The position numbers were made by a program, and so were the translations under genes. Shown one piece after another: positions 9,327 to 22,424 of a stretch of 64,000 nt of DNA. The notes below the pieces were generated by a model. The model was not told the origin of the DNA. It saw only the letters and a list, made by a program, of their open reading frames with translations, and did not search any database. The stretch covers positions 78,475,360 through 78,539,359 of the forward strand of contig OY740767.1 of NCBI GenBank assembly GCA_963513935.1, in the 5' to 3' direction. Position 1 is the stretch's first letter. The number at the start of each line of letters is the position of its first letter. This DNA comes from Aphrophora alni. Its lineage: Eukaryota > Arthropoda > Insecta > Hemiptera > Aphrophoridae.

Positions 9327-11399
9327 TGTAGCATTTAAATTCAAAAAAAAAACACTTCCGCAATATAACTTCATTAACTCTTCCACATCCAATTTCCGTC
9401 CCTTGACAGATGCTGGCACCTGGCGGCCCGCTCCAAAACCAAGCATCGCCTGATACCAAAACACAAAGTCCATTCGCCGGTCAAGCTAGCTTCTCTAATA
9501 CCCGGTCCACAGTCTAGATGTGATAACAACATGGTCTACATTCTGCATCACTCATCTAACAAAAGTTTTTTTTCTCTCTAACCTTACAAGTCTCATACAA
9601 CATCATGTTAATTTACAGTTCGTGCGTTTTAGTTTAAATAACCTAGTTCAAAATGTTAAAATAACCATCATTTTTCTCGGTACAAGCTCACGTGAACTGC
9701 GACAGGATTAACCAGGTACTTCAACCTTACAGATTTTGTCATATTATATATTTTGTTAATTTTTAAAATAATTTGTTAATTATCATGTATTGTTTAAAAT
9801 ATGTATTTCATGTTTTATTTAATATTCTATTTTCTTTTGAAACTAAATGATTATAAAAATTTTCTTTTCTTAAAACATCATTTACAAAACCTTGTAAAGG
9901 CACATTTTAAGTTTTGAACAATTTTGTGAAATAAGTGCAGACTAATGTTGAACATTAAATGATCAGAATATCCTATTGAACATGTCAAATATAAAACAAT
10001 TAGAGAAATTTCTTCTAAATCAGAAAATTTCGTTTTATAGACTTTTGAAGAATCTTACAAGTCTTATACAAGCTTTCTTTTAAAACAAAACTATATATAT
10101 AAATAAATTTATAATCATCTAAGAAGCTTTTAATTACAATCTTAACGAATTTCTGTGATGCAATTAATTTACTTTAATTTTGACAAATAACCAGATATTT
10201 TCTTCTATAAAGAACATTAATGCTACAACATGTCTGATCTTGCACAGACGCTAAAAGAAACGTGTTTTTTGTTTGCCACAGCCAATATGCTGGTAGGAGA
10301 AATAGAGAAATTCTTGTCTCATATTGCGCAAACCAGCGAATCATCCTAGCAAGTTTCGTCCTGTTGGCAAAACACGTTTTTGCATCACATAACTTCAGAT
10401 TTTCAAGTGCATAAAAGTGATGTCCTTTTTTTACAGCTGACTTTACTGAACTTTAACTAACTCATATGATTTATGTGCCTAAATTTACTTCCGCAAATAT
10501 GTGTTCCTTCAAACTATTTTCTAGATGTAGACTTTTGTAATTATTTATAAATTATATAACAATTTATTGGGTGGAGCCTGCATGCAATTTTCGGTCCTAA
10601 CAACCTCCAAGAGGTTAGTTTCTAAATTAAAATAATTGACGTCAATTAACAAAATTTCAAAATTCTAAATTAATTTTCCTTTTTTTTTTTTTTTATTTAA
10701 ATATAAATTTATTGGCCAATACAGTTTCTTTTTTTTTAAGAAATTTTCAAACCAATTATATTATGTTACTTTAGTTTAGTGATAAACATGTTAACTATAG
10801 ATATGATCTTTCTTGAACTTAAAATATCAAGCTCTTTTATATTTTGTTAATTTCTGTTACTGTTTAAAAGGAAACTATCATCTTATAAACTGAACTAAAA
10901 AGGGGGGGATAAGTTTTTTTTTGAAAATCTTGATTAATTTTTTTTTTAAATTATTATACTTTTACTTTAAGGGCGTATAATCTTTTTTTTGATTAATTAT
11001 AATTCTGTGAATTATTAAGCTGTGCTCATTGTCTTTTTTTTATTGTTAAATTTTTGTAACTATAAACATATATATATAAACTAAAAGGGGGGGGATAAAT
11101 GTTTAGAATCTGTTGATTAATTTTTTTTTATCTAAATTATTATATGTTACAATTAAGGGCTTATAACTTTTACAATTTATGATCTTGTTAATCATAAGTT
11201 TTTTTTTTACTGATGATTTGTGTCAGGATGTCTTTTGTTGTAAATGACAAAGTCTGAACCGTCGAAATTTCTTTCTGTTTTCAATAAACTTGAGCCTTGT
11301 TAATTATTAAACTTGTCTTTGTCTTTTTTTTTATTTTTCTTTTCAAACATCGTTACCATTTTAGTTCCGCCTTTATTAAATTTAAGTCCCCTGGTAACA
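9327..11399 (+). repeat. LTR (copy 3), 2073 bp, shared by autonomous and deleted element
   Basis: The same TGTAGC...GGTAACA boundaries as copies 2 and 4. It serves as 3' LTR of the autonomous element and is followed at 11406 by another primer-binding site, so it is also the 5' LTR of the deleted element. It differs from copies 2 and 4 at GATTAT (versus GATCAT) and in the (TA)n tract near 10092-10108. Confidence 0.9.
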
Positions 11400-12077
11400 T
11401 GTTTCTGGTAGCAGAGCGTGGTTTATTTTAAATTCTGGAACCGTAGTTAATTTTCAAAGTTTCGCATTGGAACTATCTAAATTTAAATTCAAAATTATTT
11501 TGTTAAACAAGGCTCATTTTTATGTTTTGCAGCTTTTCAAATACTGCACAACTGTTGCTGATGAAATTTTTTTTTTAGTTTAAATATTTAAAGCTCTATA
11601 AATCTATAGTCTCTTTTTTTTATTATTTATTTATTTTTATAAACACTTACACAAAAACTTCTAAACCAATTTCGATAAATTTTTTTTATTATTATTTTGT
11701 CTGCTTAAATATTTTTTTTTATATATATATATATTTACATACACTGCACACGACTCATTCACTGAATTTGATCCAGACAGCGGGGTCATTCGGGAATCCA
11801 AAAAAATTTTAAATAAATAATAAAATCCAAAAATAGTTAAAAACAAAAAAAAAACAAAAAAAATTTCAAAAACTCCTTCAAAAATTTTCTCGAGTTTTCT
11901 TTCGTTGTCTGTATTGATTCATACTTACACACACACATATACACAACATCTACTCTACATATAATACTTGAGTCTTTCTCTGGCTCTTTAATTTTTTTGG
12001 GCATCTTCTTAAAAGAAATTTTTTTTAAATTACTTGGTTTATTTTTTTTTTATCTATTATTATCAGCAACAGTTAAA

Positions 12078-12203
12078 ATGGCAGTGGATTTGCTGCGATT
12101 AGTGGACCCGTTAAAAAACACTGAGCTTGCTTTTGAATTTTTTTTTTGTCATCTTGAAGGAAAATTATTTTTATTTATTTTTTTTTTAATTTTATCATCA
12201 TGA
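12078..12203 (+). pseudogene. gag remnant in the deleted element
   Basis: ATG at 12078 begins MAVDLLRLVDPLKNTELAFE, matching the first 20 residues of the intact gag with a T-to-P change. It then runs into poly-Phe coded by a T run and stops at 12201-12203. About five base differences occur in these ~60 bp, clearly more than between the LTRs. No capsid or zinc-knuckle part remains, so it cannot make Gag. The 5' gag segment may be kept because it belongs to an RNA packaging signal (inference). Confidence 0.75.
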
Positions 12204-13349
12204 GTAACGCGCAAAATGGCGGTGGACTGGTTGATGCAGATGGTGGCATCTGTTTGATAGTAAATTGAAATGTTGAACACCCTTTAATAATATATCCTTG
12301 TGAGCTAAATTTTCTTTTCCAAATCATGTTTCCAAATCATGCAAAATTTTTTTTTTTCTTTTCCAAATTATAGGGGCCCAGTTTTTGTATATAGGACGAC
12401 ATGGTTGGCCTGTTTGTTTTGATTAATTTGTTTGTTTGTTAGTTAGCAGGTCAACATGTTTGTTTCCTGATTTAGTTTTTTTTGTTAGGGTTGAGAAAAC
12501 CGGAGTTGGGTTTTCCTCACCATGGGTCACCTTTTATTTACATATTTACTTTGCTACACCTTTTCTTAATACATCTTTCTTTGTACATCTTTTTTTTTAG
12601 AACACTTATCTTATTTTGATGAAATTTTTTTTTTTTTTTACATAATTTTTTTTGATTAATTTAAATTCCTTTTTTTTTGGGGGCACATGATACACTTACA
12701 ATTAAGACCTTAAGTCAACTACATGCCCTGCCTTGTGCAGTAAAACAATCTTGACTTCCCAACGTTTCATACTGCTTCTTTGTTTATTTTCAAAATGTAT
12801 TATTTGTTTAGACCCTTCAAAATTCTTTTTTCTCACGGAAATTGTTAAGAGCCGTGAATAGTTTAAATTTCTCTTCGTATGGGAGAAGAGGAATTTAAAA
12901 ATAACGACGCTGAGCATGATCTGACCTAATTGGCTTCAGGAGTTTTTCATTTATTTTTATTTATTTTTATAATTTATGTTAAGGTCGGCTCAGAGGATAC
13001 TCCCCCCGTCTGAGTCCGACCTTTCCTGCAATGCCATGTGCTATGCACATTCCCTCCCCTGGTCCCCGGAGTGGTCACCTCCACTTGGTATTCCCGAGGT
13101 GCCACTCCACCCCTTTCCCCACGTACCTTAGAGTACAAAGTCAGTTCATGCACAGCAATGTCGACCTTTGCGTCACCCTTCAGCTCTTTCTGTCGGGGGC
13201 TTGACCCAATGATAGGTGGGAAGAGCTGAGACGCTGTAGAAATTTCAAAATTGAATAAGTAAGTGCCGAAGGAGGCTACACCCTAGAGTGGTGATTATAA
13301 AAGCATTATGAAGCGTTGTTTCTATCAGGTGCCCCGTTCCTAAATTTTG

Positions 13350-13562
13350 CAGGAGGCCCTTCTGGCCCCTTTCTTCGGAAGTTTGTAGGAGGCCCTTCTG
13401 GCCCCTTTCTTCTATCTATTCTTGGAGGCCCTTCTGGCCCTTTGCCCCTTTTTCAAAATTTTGCGGGAGGCCCTTCTGGCCCCTTTCTTCAATTTCTTCT
13501 TGGAGGCCCTTCTGGCCACTTGTCCCTTTTTTCAAAATTTTGCGGGAGGCCCTTCTGGCCTC
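13350..13562 (+). repeat. GC-rich imperfect minisatellite (GGAGGCCCTTCTGGCC unit)
   Basis: Five copies of GGAGGCCCTTCTGGCC, separated by variable T/C-rich spacers such as CCTTTCTTC and AAAATTTTGCG, with irregular spacing of about 35-60 bp. The unit is itself an imperfect palindrome (GGCC...GGCC). The same array occurs at about 163-300, and a single unit lies before LTR3. It stands out against the AT-rich surroundings and lies just upstream of the polypurine tract. Confidence 0.85.
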
Positions 13563-13605
13563 TTTTCTGACTCCACACTAACTCCGTCTTTCGGGGGGGG
13601 AGAGC

Positions 13606-15680
13606 TGTAGCATTTAAATTCAAAAAAAAAACACTTCCGCAATATAACTTCATTAACTCTTCCACATCCAATTTCCGTCCCTTGACAGATGCTGGCACCT
13701 GGCGGCCCGCTCCAAAACCAAGCATCGCCTGATACCAAAACACAAAGTCCATTCGCCGGTCAAGCTAGCTTCTCTAATACCCGGTCCACAGTCTAGATGT
13801 GATAACAACATGGTCTACATTCTGCATCACTCATCTAACAAAAGTTTTTTTTCTCTCTAACCTTACAAGTCTCATACAACATCATGTTAATTTACAGTTC
13901 GTGCGTTTTAGTTTAAATAACCTAGTTCAAAATGTTAAAATAACCATCATTTTTCTCGGTACAAGCTCACGTGAACTGCGACAGGATTAACCAGGTACTT
14001 CAACCTTACAGATTTTGTCATATTATATATTTTGTTAATTTTTAAAATAATTTGTTAATTATCATGTATTGTTTAAAATATGTATTTCATGTTTTATTTA
14101 ATATTCTATTTTCTTTTGAAACTAAATGATCATAAAAATTTTCTTTTCTTAAAACATCATTTACAAAACCTTGTAAAGGCACATTTTAAGTTTTGAACAA
14201 TTTTGTGAAATAAGTGCAGACTAATGTTGAACATTAAATGATCAGAATATCCTATTGAACATGTCAAATATAAAACAATTAGAGAAATTTCTTCTAAATC
14301 AGAAAATTTCGTTTTATAGACTTTTGAAGAATCTTACAAGTCTTATACAAGCTTTCTTTTAAAACAAAACTATATATATATATAAATTTATAATCATCTA
14401 AGAAGCTTTTAATTACAATCTTAACGAATTTCTGTGATGCAATTAATTTACTTTAATTTTGACAAATAACCAGATATTTTCTTCTATAAAGAACATTAAT
14501 GCTACAACATGTCTGATCTTGCACAGACGCTAAAAGAAACGTGTTTTTTGTTTGCCACAGCCAATATGCTGGTAGGAGAAATAGAGAAATTCTTGTCTCA
14601 TATTGCGCAAACCAGCGAATCATCCTAGCAAGTTTCGTCCTGTTGGCAAAACACGTTTTTGCATCACATAACTTCAGATTTTCAAGTGCATAAAAGTGAT
14701 GTCCTTTTTTTACAGCTGACTTTACTGAACTTTAACTAACTCATATGATTTATGTGCCTAAATTTACTTCCGCAAATATGTGTTCCTTCAAACTATTTTC
14801 TAGATGTAGACTTTTGTAATTATTTATAAATTATATAACAATTTATTGGGTGGAGCCTGCATGCAATTTTCGGTCCTAACAACCTCCAAGAGGTTAGTTT
14901 CTAAATTAAAATAATTGACGTCAATTAACAAAATTTCAAAATTCTAAATTAATTTTCCTTTTTTTTTTTTTTTATTTAAATATAAATTTATTGGCCAATA
15001 CAGTTTCTTTTTTTTTAAGAAATTTTCAAACCAATTATATTATGTTACTTTAGTTTAGTGATAAACATGTTAACTATAGATATGATCTTTCTTGAACTTA
15101 AAATATCAAGCTCTTTTATATTTTGTTAATTTCTGTTACTGTTTAAAAGGAAACTATCATCTTATAAACTGAACTAAAAAGGGGGGGGATAAGTTTTTTT
15201 TTGAAAATCTTGATTAATTTTTTTTTTAAATTATTATACTTTTACTTTAAGGGCGTATAATCTTTTTTTTGATTAATTATAATTCTGTGAATTATTAAGC
15301 TGTGCTCATTGTCTTTTTTTTATTGTTAAATTTTTGTAACTATAAACATATATATATAAACTAAAAGGGGGGGGGATAAATGTTTAGAATCTGTTGATTA
15401 ATTTTTTTTTATCTAAATTATTATATGTTACAATTAAGGGCTTATAACTTTTACAATTTATGATCTTGTTAATCATAAGTTTTTTTTTTACTGATGATTT
15501 GTGTCAGGATGTCTTTTGTTGTAAATGACAAAGTCTGAACCGTCGAAATTTCTTTCTGTTTTCAATAAACTTGAGCCTTGTTAATTATTAAACTTGTCTT
15601 TGTCTTTTTTTTTATTTTTCTTTTCAAACATCGTTACCATTTTAGTTCCGCCTTTATTAAATTTAAGTCCCCTGGTAACA
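13606..15680 (+). repeat. LTR (copy 4), 2075 bp
   Basis: The same boundaries as copies 2 and 3. Homology ends sharply at GGTAACA, after which unique flanking sequence (AGGATTAGCC) begins, so this is the right end of the tandem array. AATAAA is at 15564-15569. It shares GATCAT and the (TA)7 form with copy 2 rather than with copy 3. Confidence 0.9.
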
Positions 15681-15764
15681 AGGATTAGCCAATCAGGTTC
15701 CATGAATAATAAAATTAATAATTATGTATGTACTTACATTTTACAAAATTTATTATTTAGTATT

Positions 15765-15825
15765 TTTAAATATATGACTTTGTCGCTTTGTAAATAAATT
15801 ATGATTCACATTATAGGGAAATAAA
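15765..15825 (+). repeat. Diverged dispersed repeat, copy A
   Basis: The core CGCTTTGTAAAT, followed by ATTCACATT and a TAGG(G)AAAT motif, recurs at 27150-27205 at roughly 75-80% identity by eye. It may be part of an old interspersed repeat; the full extent is not determined. Confidence 0.4.
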
Positions 15826-18800
15826 ATATCTTGAATGTATAGTATTTTAATATGATTTATTATCAATTTTTGTTGTTGTTGTTTAAGTTTTTCAACATTT
15901 TTCTTCCTTCATAGAGGAGTAAGACTGAAAAATTGTGTATGCTATTAAAATAGTGCCACTCTACAGTACAACAATCTCTATTTGCTTTACTCTTGTTGTT
16001 AATGTTTCATTCTCGGTCCTAGTTCATCTTAATATTTAAATTTATATAATTTTAAAATGGCAAAATTAGGTGGAATGTTTTACAATGTCCTTGTGAGGCT
16101 CGTAATTGTTTATGTTTAAATAGAGCCTTGCTTCGTAATTGGGTATATTGTAATCTTTTTTTACTTGTAATTTGACACACTGGTTTGAATTATTTATTGA
16201 AATATGTCCATTGCTGTAAAACATCATCATATGTTTTGTTGTTAATTTTTTTAGCGATAACTGTCAAACCGGTATTTTAAAGGCAATGACAATAAATTAA
16301 TTTTGCTCAGGTAATTAAGAGCTAAGTATGAACAAATTTACATACAAATTCTCTAGAACGTGTTTTGAGATAATGGAATGTTTTGTATAATGAATTTATT
16401 TTAGGTCGGTTTTTCATAACATATAAACAATTATGTACAAATTTAAGAATCTGTATATCCGTCAGTACTAACTTTTCAGGAACCTTTGTACAAAATTCTT
16501 AGAAAATAATTTATATTCTAAGAAATTCATAGCCCATTGAAGTGTTTAAATAGATATACATTTTTTTTTCATAAAAAATATAGATTTTTTGTTGTTATTA
16601 GAGTCACAAAAGCGGTGTTTGTTATTCTTGCCGTGATTAATGGTATAAAGAAGAATAGCATATAAGACCACTTTCTGTTATATATATTCAGTTTTACTAT
16701 TACTATTAAATTATTTTTATTGAATTTTATTTTTGAGTAATGTTTAATTATAATAAATAAGCTTAATTGAACAAATCTGTATTAAATTAAAAACGCGTAA
16801 TTAATTTGAACCCAGCAACATAAACAATTTACTTTTCAATGAAATTAATCACGGAGTAATGAAATATTATTTGAAACCAAATAAACCATGTTATATAATT
16901 AATTGGCTAGAAAAATAGTTTAATTAAATATCTCATTAATATTCTGTATTAGTTAGATGTTGCTCATTACATCAATAGCATATATAAAATATTATTTCAA
17001 ATAAAGCCCCAGGGAGACGTGATTGCAATTAAAATTCAATTGAGTCGAAATAACAAATATTTACATTTATTGGTTGTTTATATTTATATTATATTATACA
17101 TATATATCATTTTACTTTGATATGGGTATAAGCAAATGTTTGCCATAATTCGTGTATATAAAACTCCCCTTTTCAAGTGATAAAATTAGAACATGAAAAG
17201 TGAAAATACCAGCATAGACTAGAAGCCTAAGGCCTTGTTGGACACGAAAAGAAAAATAGCATTCCAAGAAACGAAAACAGTTCTAAAACTATAAATGCCT
17301 GAACTGTCAAAATAACCAAAACTAAGTAAAAACTGCGACTACCATAAATACACAATACACAGAATTACACTACACTAGGAGCGTAAAACGATTAATTGAT
17401 AAATCTTTCGTGAAAACGGATAATAGCCTAAAGGTTTAACAAAGTGAAAACGATAGTTTCGCTTCTGTTAAAAGTTTGGTACGTGACCTAGTCATCACTC
17501 CTATTGAGAATTTAAACCAAACAATTTCAGTCGTTTTTGAGTAGAGGAATTTTAATTTTTCATTGAGTTATGTTATCAGAATCCATAATGACCCTATTTC
17601 TACTCGTTTGGTTGACAGGATTGTTCAATAGATTTACATATAGAGTTTCAATTGTCTTGAGTTTATTTACGTTTTTGTATTTGGTTTCTTCGCCTCTTCC
17701 ATTTAAATTTATTACTTTTTGACATAATATGGTAAATATAATAAATAACCCATCATAGGATGTTCCTTTTTGATCATGACTGTTACATTTAAAGGTCTTT
17801 TTGTCTCGGCAATGTTCTAACAGCCACATTAAAATTTAATAAACTATATTTATTGTTCTGAATGCCATTTTCAGGTTTGGTTTTAGGCAACATCTCGTCA
17901 AAAATAAGTCTAAATTTTTCTACGTTGGTGTTTCTTCTGTAGTTTATTTCTTGGGTTATTACTTTGATAATGAGAGTTGATGTTCTTGAATCGTTGTGTA
18001 TTAGTTTTATAAATGTAGGTAAACCAATGATGTGTTTCAAGTAACTAATACTATATTTTTTGTAGATTATTAAAAATAAAAACCTTCGATTTTTGACTGA
18101 TCTTCACGATTCATTGTCTCAGGAAACCGTATTGGTTATTTTGACATGTCATTCGTTCGACGTCTTTGTCGTTGTCGTTAGTACGAAAACTCGATAGAGG
18201 CCACAAACATAGATATAGGAACATGCAATTAGGTATAGGAGACTTTAGCATGCCTTAAAATGGTGATAATTTTAAGCAGTTTTTGTGCATCTTGTGTGTT
18301 ATCGTGTGTTTAAACAGTTGACGTATGTTTGTGGCACACTAATTTGTTTTTAAATAAGTTGCAGATATAAATCGTGCAACTTAACACTGTTATCTTTCTG
18401 CGATGATAGAGTGAAGTTAATGTGAAAAATGTAATTTAGAACACTGACCTCCTACGAAAATGTGACATTTGTGTAGTTGAGAGACTCGACGGCGGGGTCA
18501 AGTTAGAGAGCGTAACGAGTGGTATATTTTAATATATAAATATCTTAGATTCTCGTTAGGTTTTAGTAGACGTCAAGAAGTAGCGATGTACACTATTACA
18601 AGGTTCAGAAACTACGTAACAACTGCTTAACAAAGACACTATACTACATATACACTCGGTAAGACCTAACAATACAATATAACATATCCTGCCACACCTA
18701 AGAGACAATTTCAGGTATTATATTTAGATGCTCTAATTGTATTATGGGGCTGGGTAAGTACCATGATTTATCTGCATGTCTTGTGTTAGATTACTCTCTT

Positions 18801-21800
18801 TCATCATTTATCAGGTTGTATTATCTTTCGTTTTATACCAACTTTTATACTACCAACACTACTGTAGTATTCCAGTACTAGAAGTCTTTATTTTAAAGTT
18901 ATTTCTTCTATGTTTTATAAGGTGATGATGATTGAGAGGCTTTAATAATAATAACAAGTAATAAATATAGCAATATCTTGTTCCTTATTTCAAGATGAGT
19001 AGGCTGGTTGTTGTCATTTATAATTTTACACTTTTAACAATTATTTTTCATTTACGTCTTTTTAGTACTTTAGTATTAGGAAAATGAACCTTAGAAATCA
19101 TAAAATTATTTAAAAATAACAATTTTAAGTAATTTATACAACTACAAATACACCGTATATTATAAAAAATTGTTTTTAATTTGATGTCTTTGATGTAGCT
19201 AGGATTCTCAAAACTGATATGTTTCCGCAATTTAATATTTTTCACTTTCAACACAATTTATCAGTTAAAATACAGTAGTAAGTTTAAGAAATATTATTGT
19301 AGACAAAAAAAATATTATTGTAAAATAATATTAAAATTTTTACTAGTAAAGAAATATTATTGTAGCCCTTCCACACCATGTCAAAAAGTACATCGTATGG
19401 TTCTATATTAGTTGCAAGATTATTTCGTAAGTGCCACACTCCAGTAATCAATAAAAAAAAAGTCTAATCGTGATTATATAAATCAAAAAGTAACTTAAAC
19501 ATATTTATACATAAAAATGATAGCATCAATAAATGAAGGTGAGATTAGGTTCGTATTATAAAAGTTTTCCGTTTTTCTGAAGTTGACGAAAAACAAATTA
19601 CATGGTTTGTTGGGCGAAAGCAACATTTCAGATAATTTATAACATACCATAATGCTCAGTAGAAAGAGCATTATGGTTTGTGTAGAAAAACCATTATTGC
19701 GTAGAATAACCATTGAACCTAGAAAAAGTATTTTCTGCCACATTTTGAGATGGAATTTATGCATGAACTATGGAAACAGCTGATCTGTATGCGATAGAAA
19801 AAATGTATATACAACTCCCACAAATTTGGATGCAATGCGCCGTAAAACGTGGGTAATAATATTTATGATTGACAAGTGTATTCATTATAAATTCTTTAAA
19901 ATAATTTTACTTTTATTAAGGTTTAAAATATATATGGTTATTTGAAATACATTTAAAATTTAATATGTCATTGTTGATAAGTTAAAGATTCAAATAATAT
20001 ATTGAAATATTTAATGTTAAAGTTAGGTTGTTAAGATTTTAAACCTGTTTTAAAATAATTATTTTAATAAAATAAACCATAATAATTTATAGATTATCTT
20101 CCAGGAAAAATAACATATAAGTCTCATTGTAGAATAGGAGTGATACAATTATTATTCATATATATTAAGCCAACCATAGTTATTATTATCTTTAATATAT
20201 TTATACAACAAATAGTAAAATAGAATGGAATAATAAGAATTTGAACCTATTTGTTATCGAAATAATTAATCCCAGAACTACCTATTCTGATTAAAATTTT
20301 TAAAAGATGAAATATTACAAACAATATTTTATACAGCATATAAAAGATAACATATGTTTAGTTTAATAATCAAAAATGTGTTACTAAAAGAGTTAACACA
20401 ATTATTAAAATAAATACTAAAAAATGGAATATCAAAAATGTTTAAATCATGTATTAGAAATATCTTGCAAATAATTACCGTACATATAATGTATTAACCA
20501 ATGTCTTTGGTTATGTACGACTAATAATGACAGTTTAGCATAGACAAAGTTTTTTCCCATATTCCAGGTCGTTTAGAACAAGAATATTTAAGTACTTCTT
20601 ACCCTAGGAAAATGAAAGTTTCTCAGTAAAATCAACAACTTTATGAAATATTGAATGTTATAGCGCTGTATGGACTGGTTTATAACAGGTTTAAATCACA
20701 TTTTACTTCCAAGAAACAACGTATATAAGATTAATCGACTTTTATCATATATTGTAGAATAGGATATTTCACCTTTTAGGTTAGATTTTATTTATTTTAT
20801 AGTATTAATGATAAAAAAATGAATCTGGTACTTTTTTAAAGAATGATATCGTCTAAAGCAACAGAAATAAATTCATCTAATAATGAACAAGATCAAATGG
20901 TAAATTAGGTTATTATTAAGTTTATAAAATATCAATAATTGTGTAATAAAATCCATTACATATTATTGTTATTGAATGATATATGAAATACGAGGTTTTA
21001 TATAAAAGGATTTGTAGAATTTGTGAGTTAGCAGAAACAATTCTTTTAACTTACATGTTTAAAATGTTTTGAAACTTTATAAAATGTTATTAGATTTAAG
21101 AAAATTGAATCGTGTACATTTGAAGGTCACACATGAAAGTCTTTAGATTTTGATCTTGTTAATACATGCGTTGAATGTTGGTTTATTAACGAAGTACATA
21201 TTCTCCTATACACACAAATACTTTTCATATTTTTAGCCCATTTTGCTTGTTCCCAAATTTCGAATATACAGGTTGAACGTTTCACTAAGCACCCCACTTT
21301 ACCAGTTAAATGCGGTTCTCATAGTAACATTTAATTAACTGCTTCGGGTACAAAACATAAATAGAAAGGGGTGGATATTATTTCGAATTTGTAACGGAAG
21401 CTTGCAGGGGCAGAACTCGTTATATTTTGAGATTAATTTAACTCGTTGAAGTTGTTTTATTAGATAATTAGACAACTTATTAATATTATTTGAAATGGTA
21501 AAGGTACTTAAAGGATTATGTACCCCAGAAGCAGTTATATAATATTATTTTAAATTAAAATATATTAAATAACCGTGACTTAAATGGTTTTAATTTACAC
21601 AAATGGCCAAAAAGAAATAAAAGCCAAACTATATACCTAAAAATAAAAACAATAATGTAATAAAAGTAATAAACATTTTAATTACAAAAAGCTTAAAAAT
21701 ATTAATTTCTCTCTCTTATAAAATATTGGTATTTTATCTGCTTTTTTGGTTTGTCTCTGTCCTTCAGTTGTTGAATATCATAAACTTTGTACATTAGTTC

Positions 21801-22371
21801 TTTAGCGTCCTAGATGGTTTGGAAGTCTCCCGACTTAATCAGTGCAGCGGTTTCTGTGGGAAACTCAATAGACTGTTACAAATATCAAGAACAAGGTCTT
21901 AACTAACAATATATTTCTTTATTCGTTTAACACTGAGTAACCATTCAGTTGTTTCTAGTATCCGTATGACTGATAAAATTGTTAGTCTTCTTAAGACGTT
22001 TTAAACACCAAACTCGAACTTCAGGGTTTTTTGGGTAGTAAAGATCAAGAAGTGTTTGTAACCTCAGTAGGTTCCAAATTGAAGATGATCAATTAAAGCA
22101 TTGCTTGTCGATTAACTCCTAGTTCAATGGCAAGTGAATAATACACCAAAGCAACAAGAACACGCCAAAGTTTTTCCTATTACTCTGATGCAGTTTTAAG
22201 TAATTTGCGTGTTTATCAAATGTTTATTGTAGTAAACGTTCACCTTCATTAATCTTTATGTTCAGTATAAAACTATTTGTTTGTTTATATTTCAGTACCG
22301 TAGTAATAAATAATATTATTGAAGAATCCAAAGTTTGTAATTTGTGCAACCGATGTAGTATCGTACATATC

Positions 22372-22374
<3 letters not shown>

Positions 22375-22416
<42 letters not shown>
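22375..22416. repeat. (AT)n microsatellite
   Basis: About 21 uninterrupted AT units followed by a T run. Confidence 0.95.

Positions 22417-22424
<8 letters not shown>

Larger units (their letters stand above)
996..11399 (+). mobile_element. Autonomous Ty3/gypsy-like LTR retrotransposon (LTR2-gag-pol-LTR3)
   Basis: All parts of a coding LTR element are present in order: 5' LTR (996-3067), primer-binding site (3074), leader, gag (3837-5120), pol in the -1 frame (to 8545), polypurine tract (about 9313-9326) and 3' LTR (9327-11399). The domain order protease-RT-RNase H-integrase places it in Ty3/gypsy (Metaviridae). No envelope-like frame lies between pol and the 3' LTR. The intact frames and nearly identical LTRs suggest a young, possibly active copy. 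No simple flanking target duplication is visible because both ends abut other copies of the family. Confidence 0.93.
11400..13605 (+). mobile_element. Non-autonomous, internally deleted derivative (between LTR3 and LTR4)
   Basis: It has a primer-binding site (11406-11423), a leader colinear with that of the autonomous copy, the first codons of gag, then unrelated T-rich sequence (about 12140-13190), the 3' segment shared with 1-343, and a polypurine tract (about 13593-13605) next to LTR4. No pol is present. It keeps the cis signals for reverse transcription and could be mobilised by proteins from the intact copy. The 12200-13190 stretch has no recognisable gene. Confidence 0.82.
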
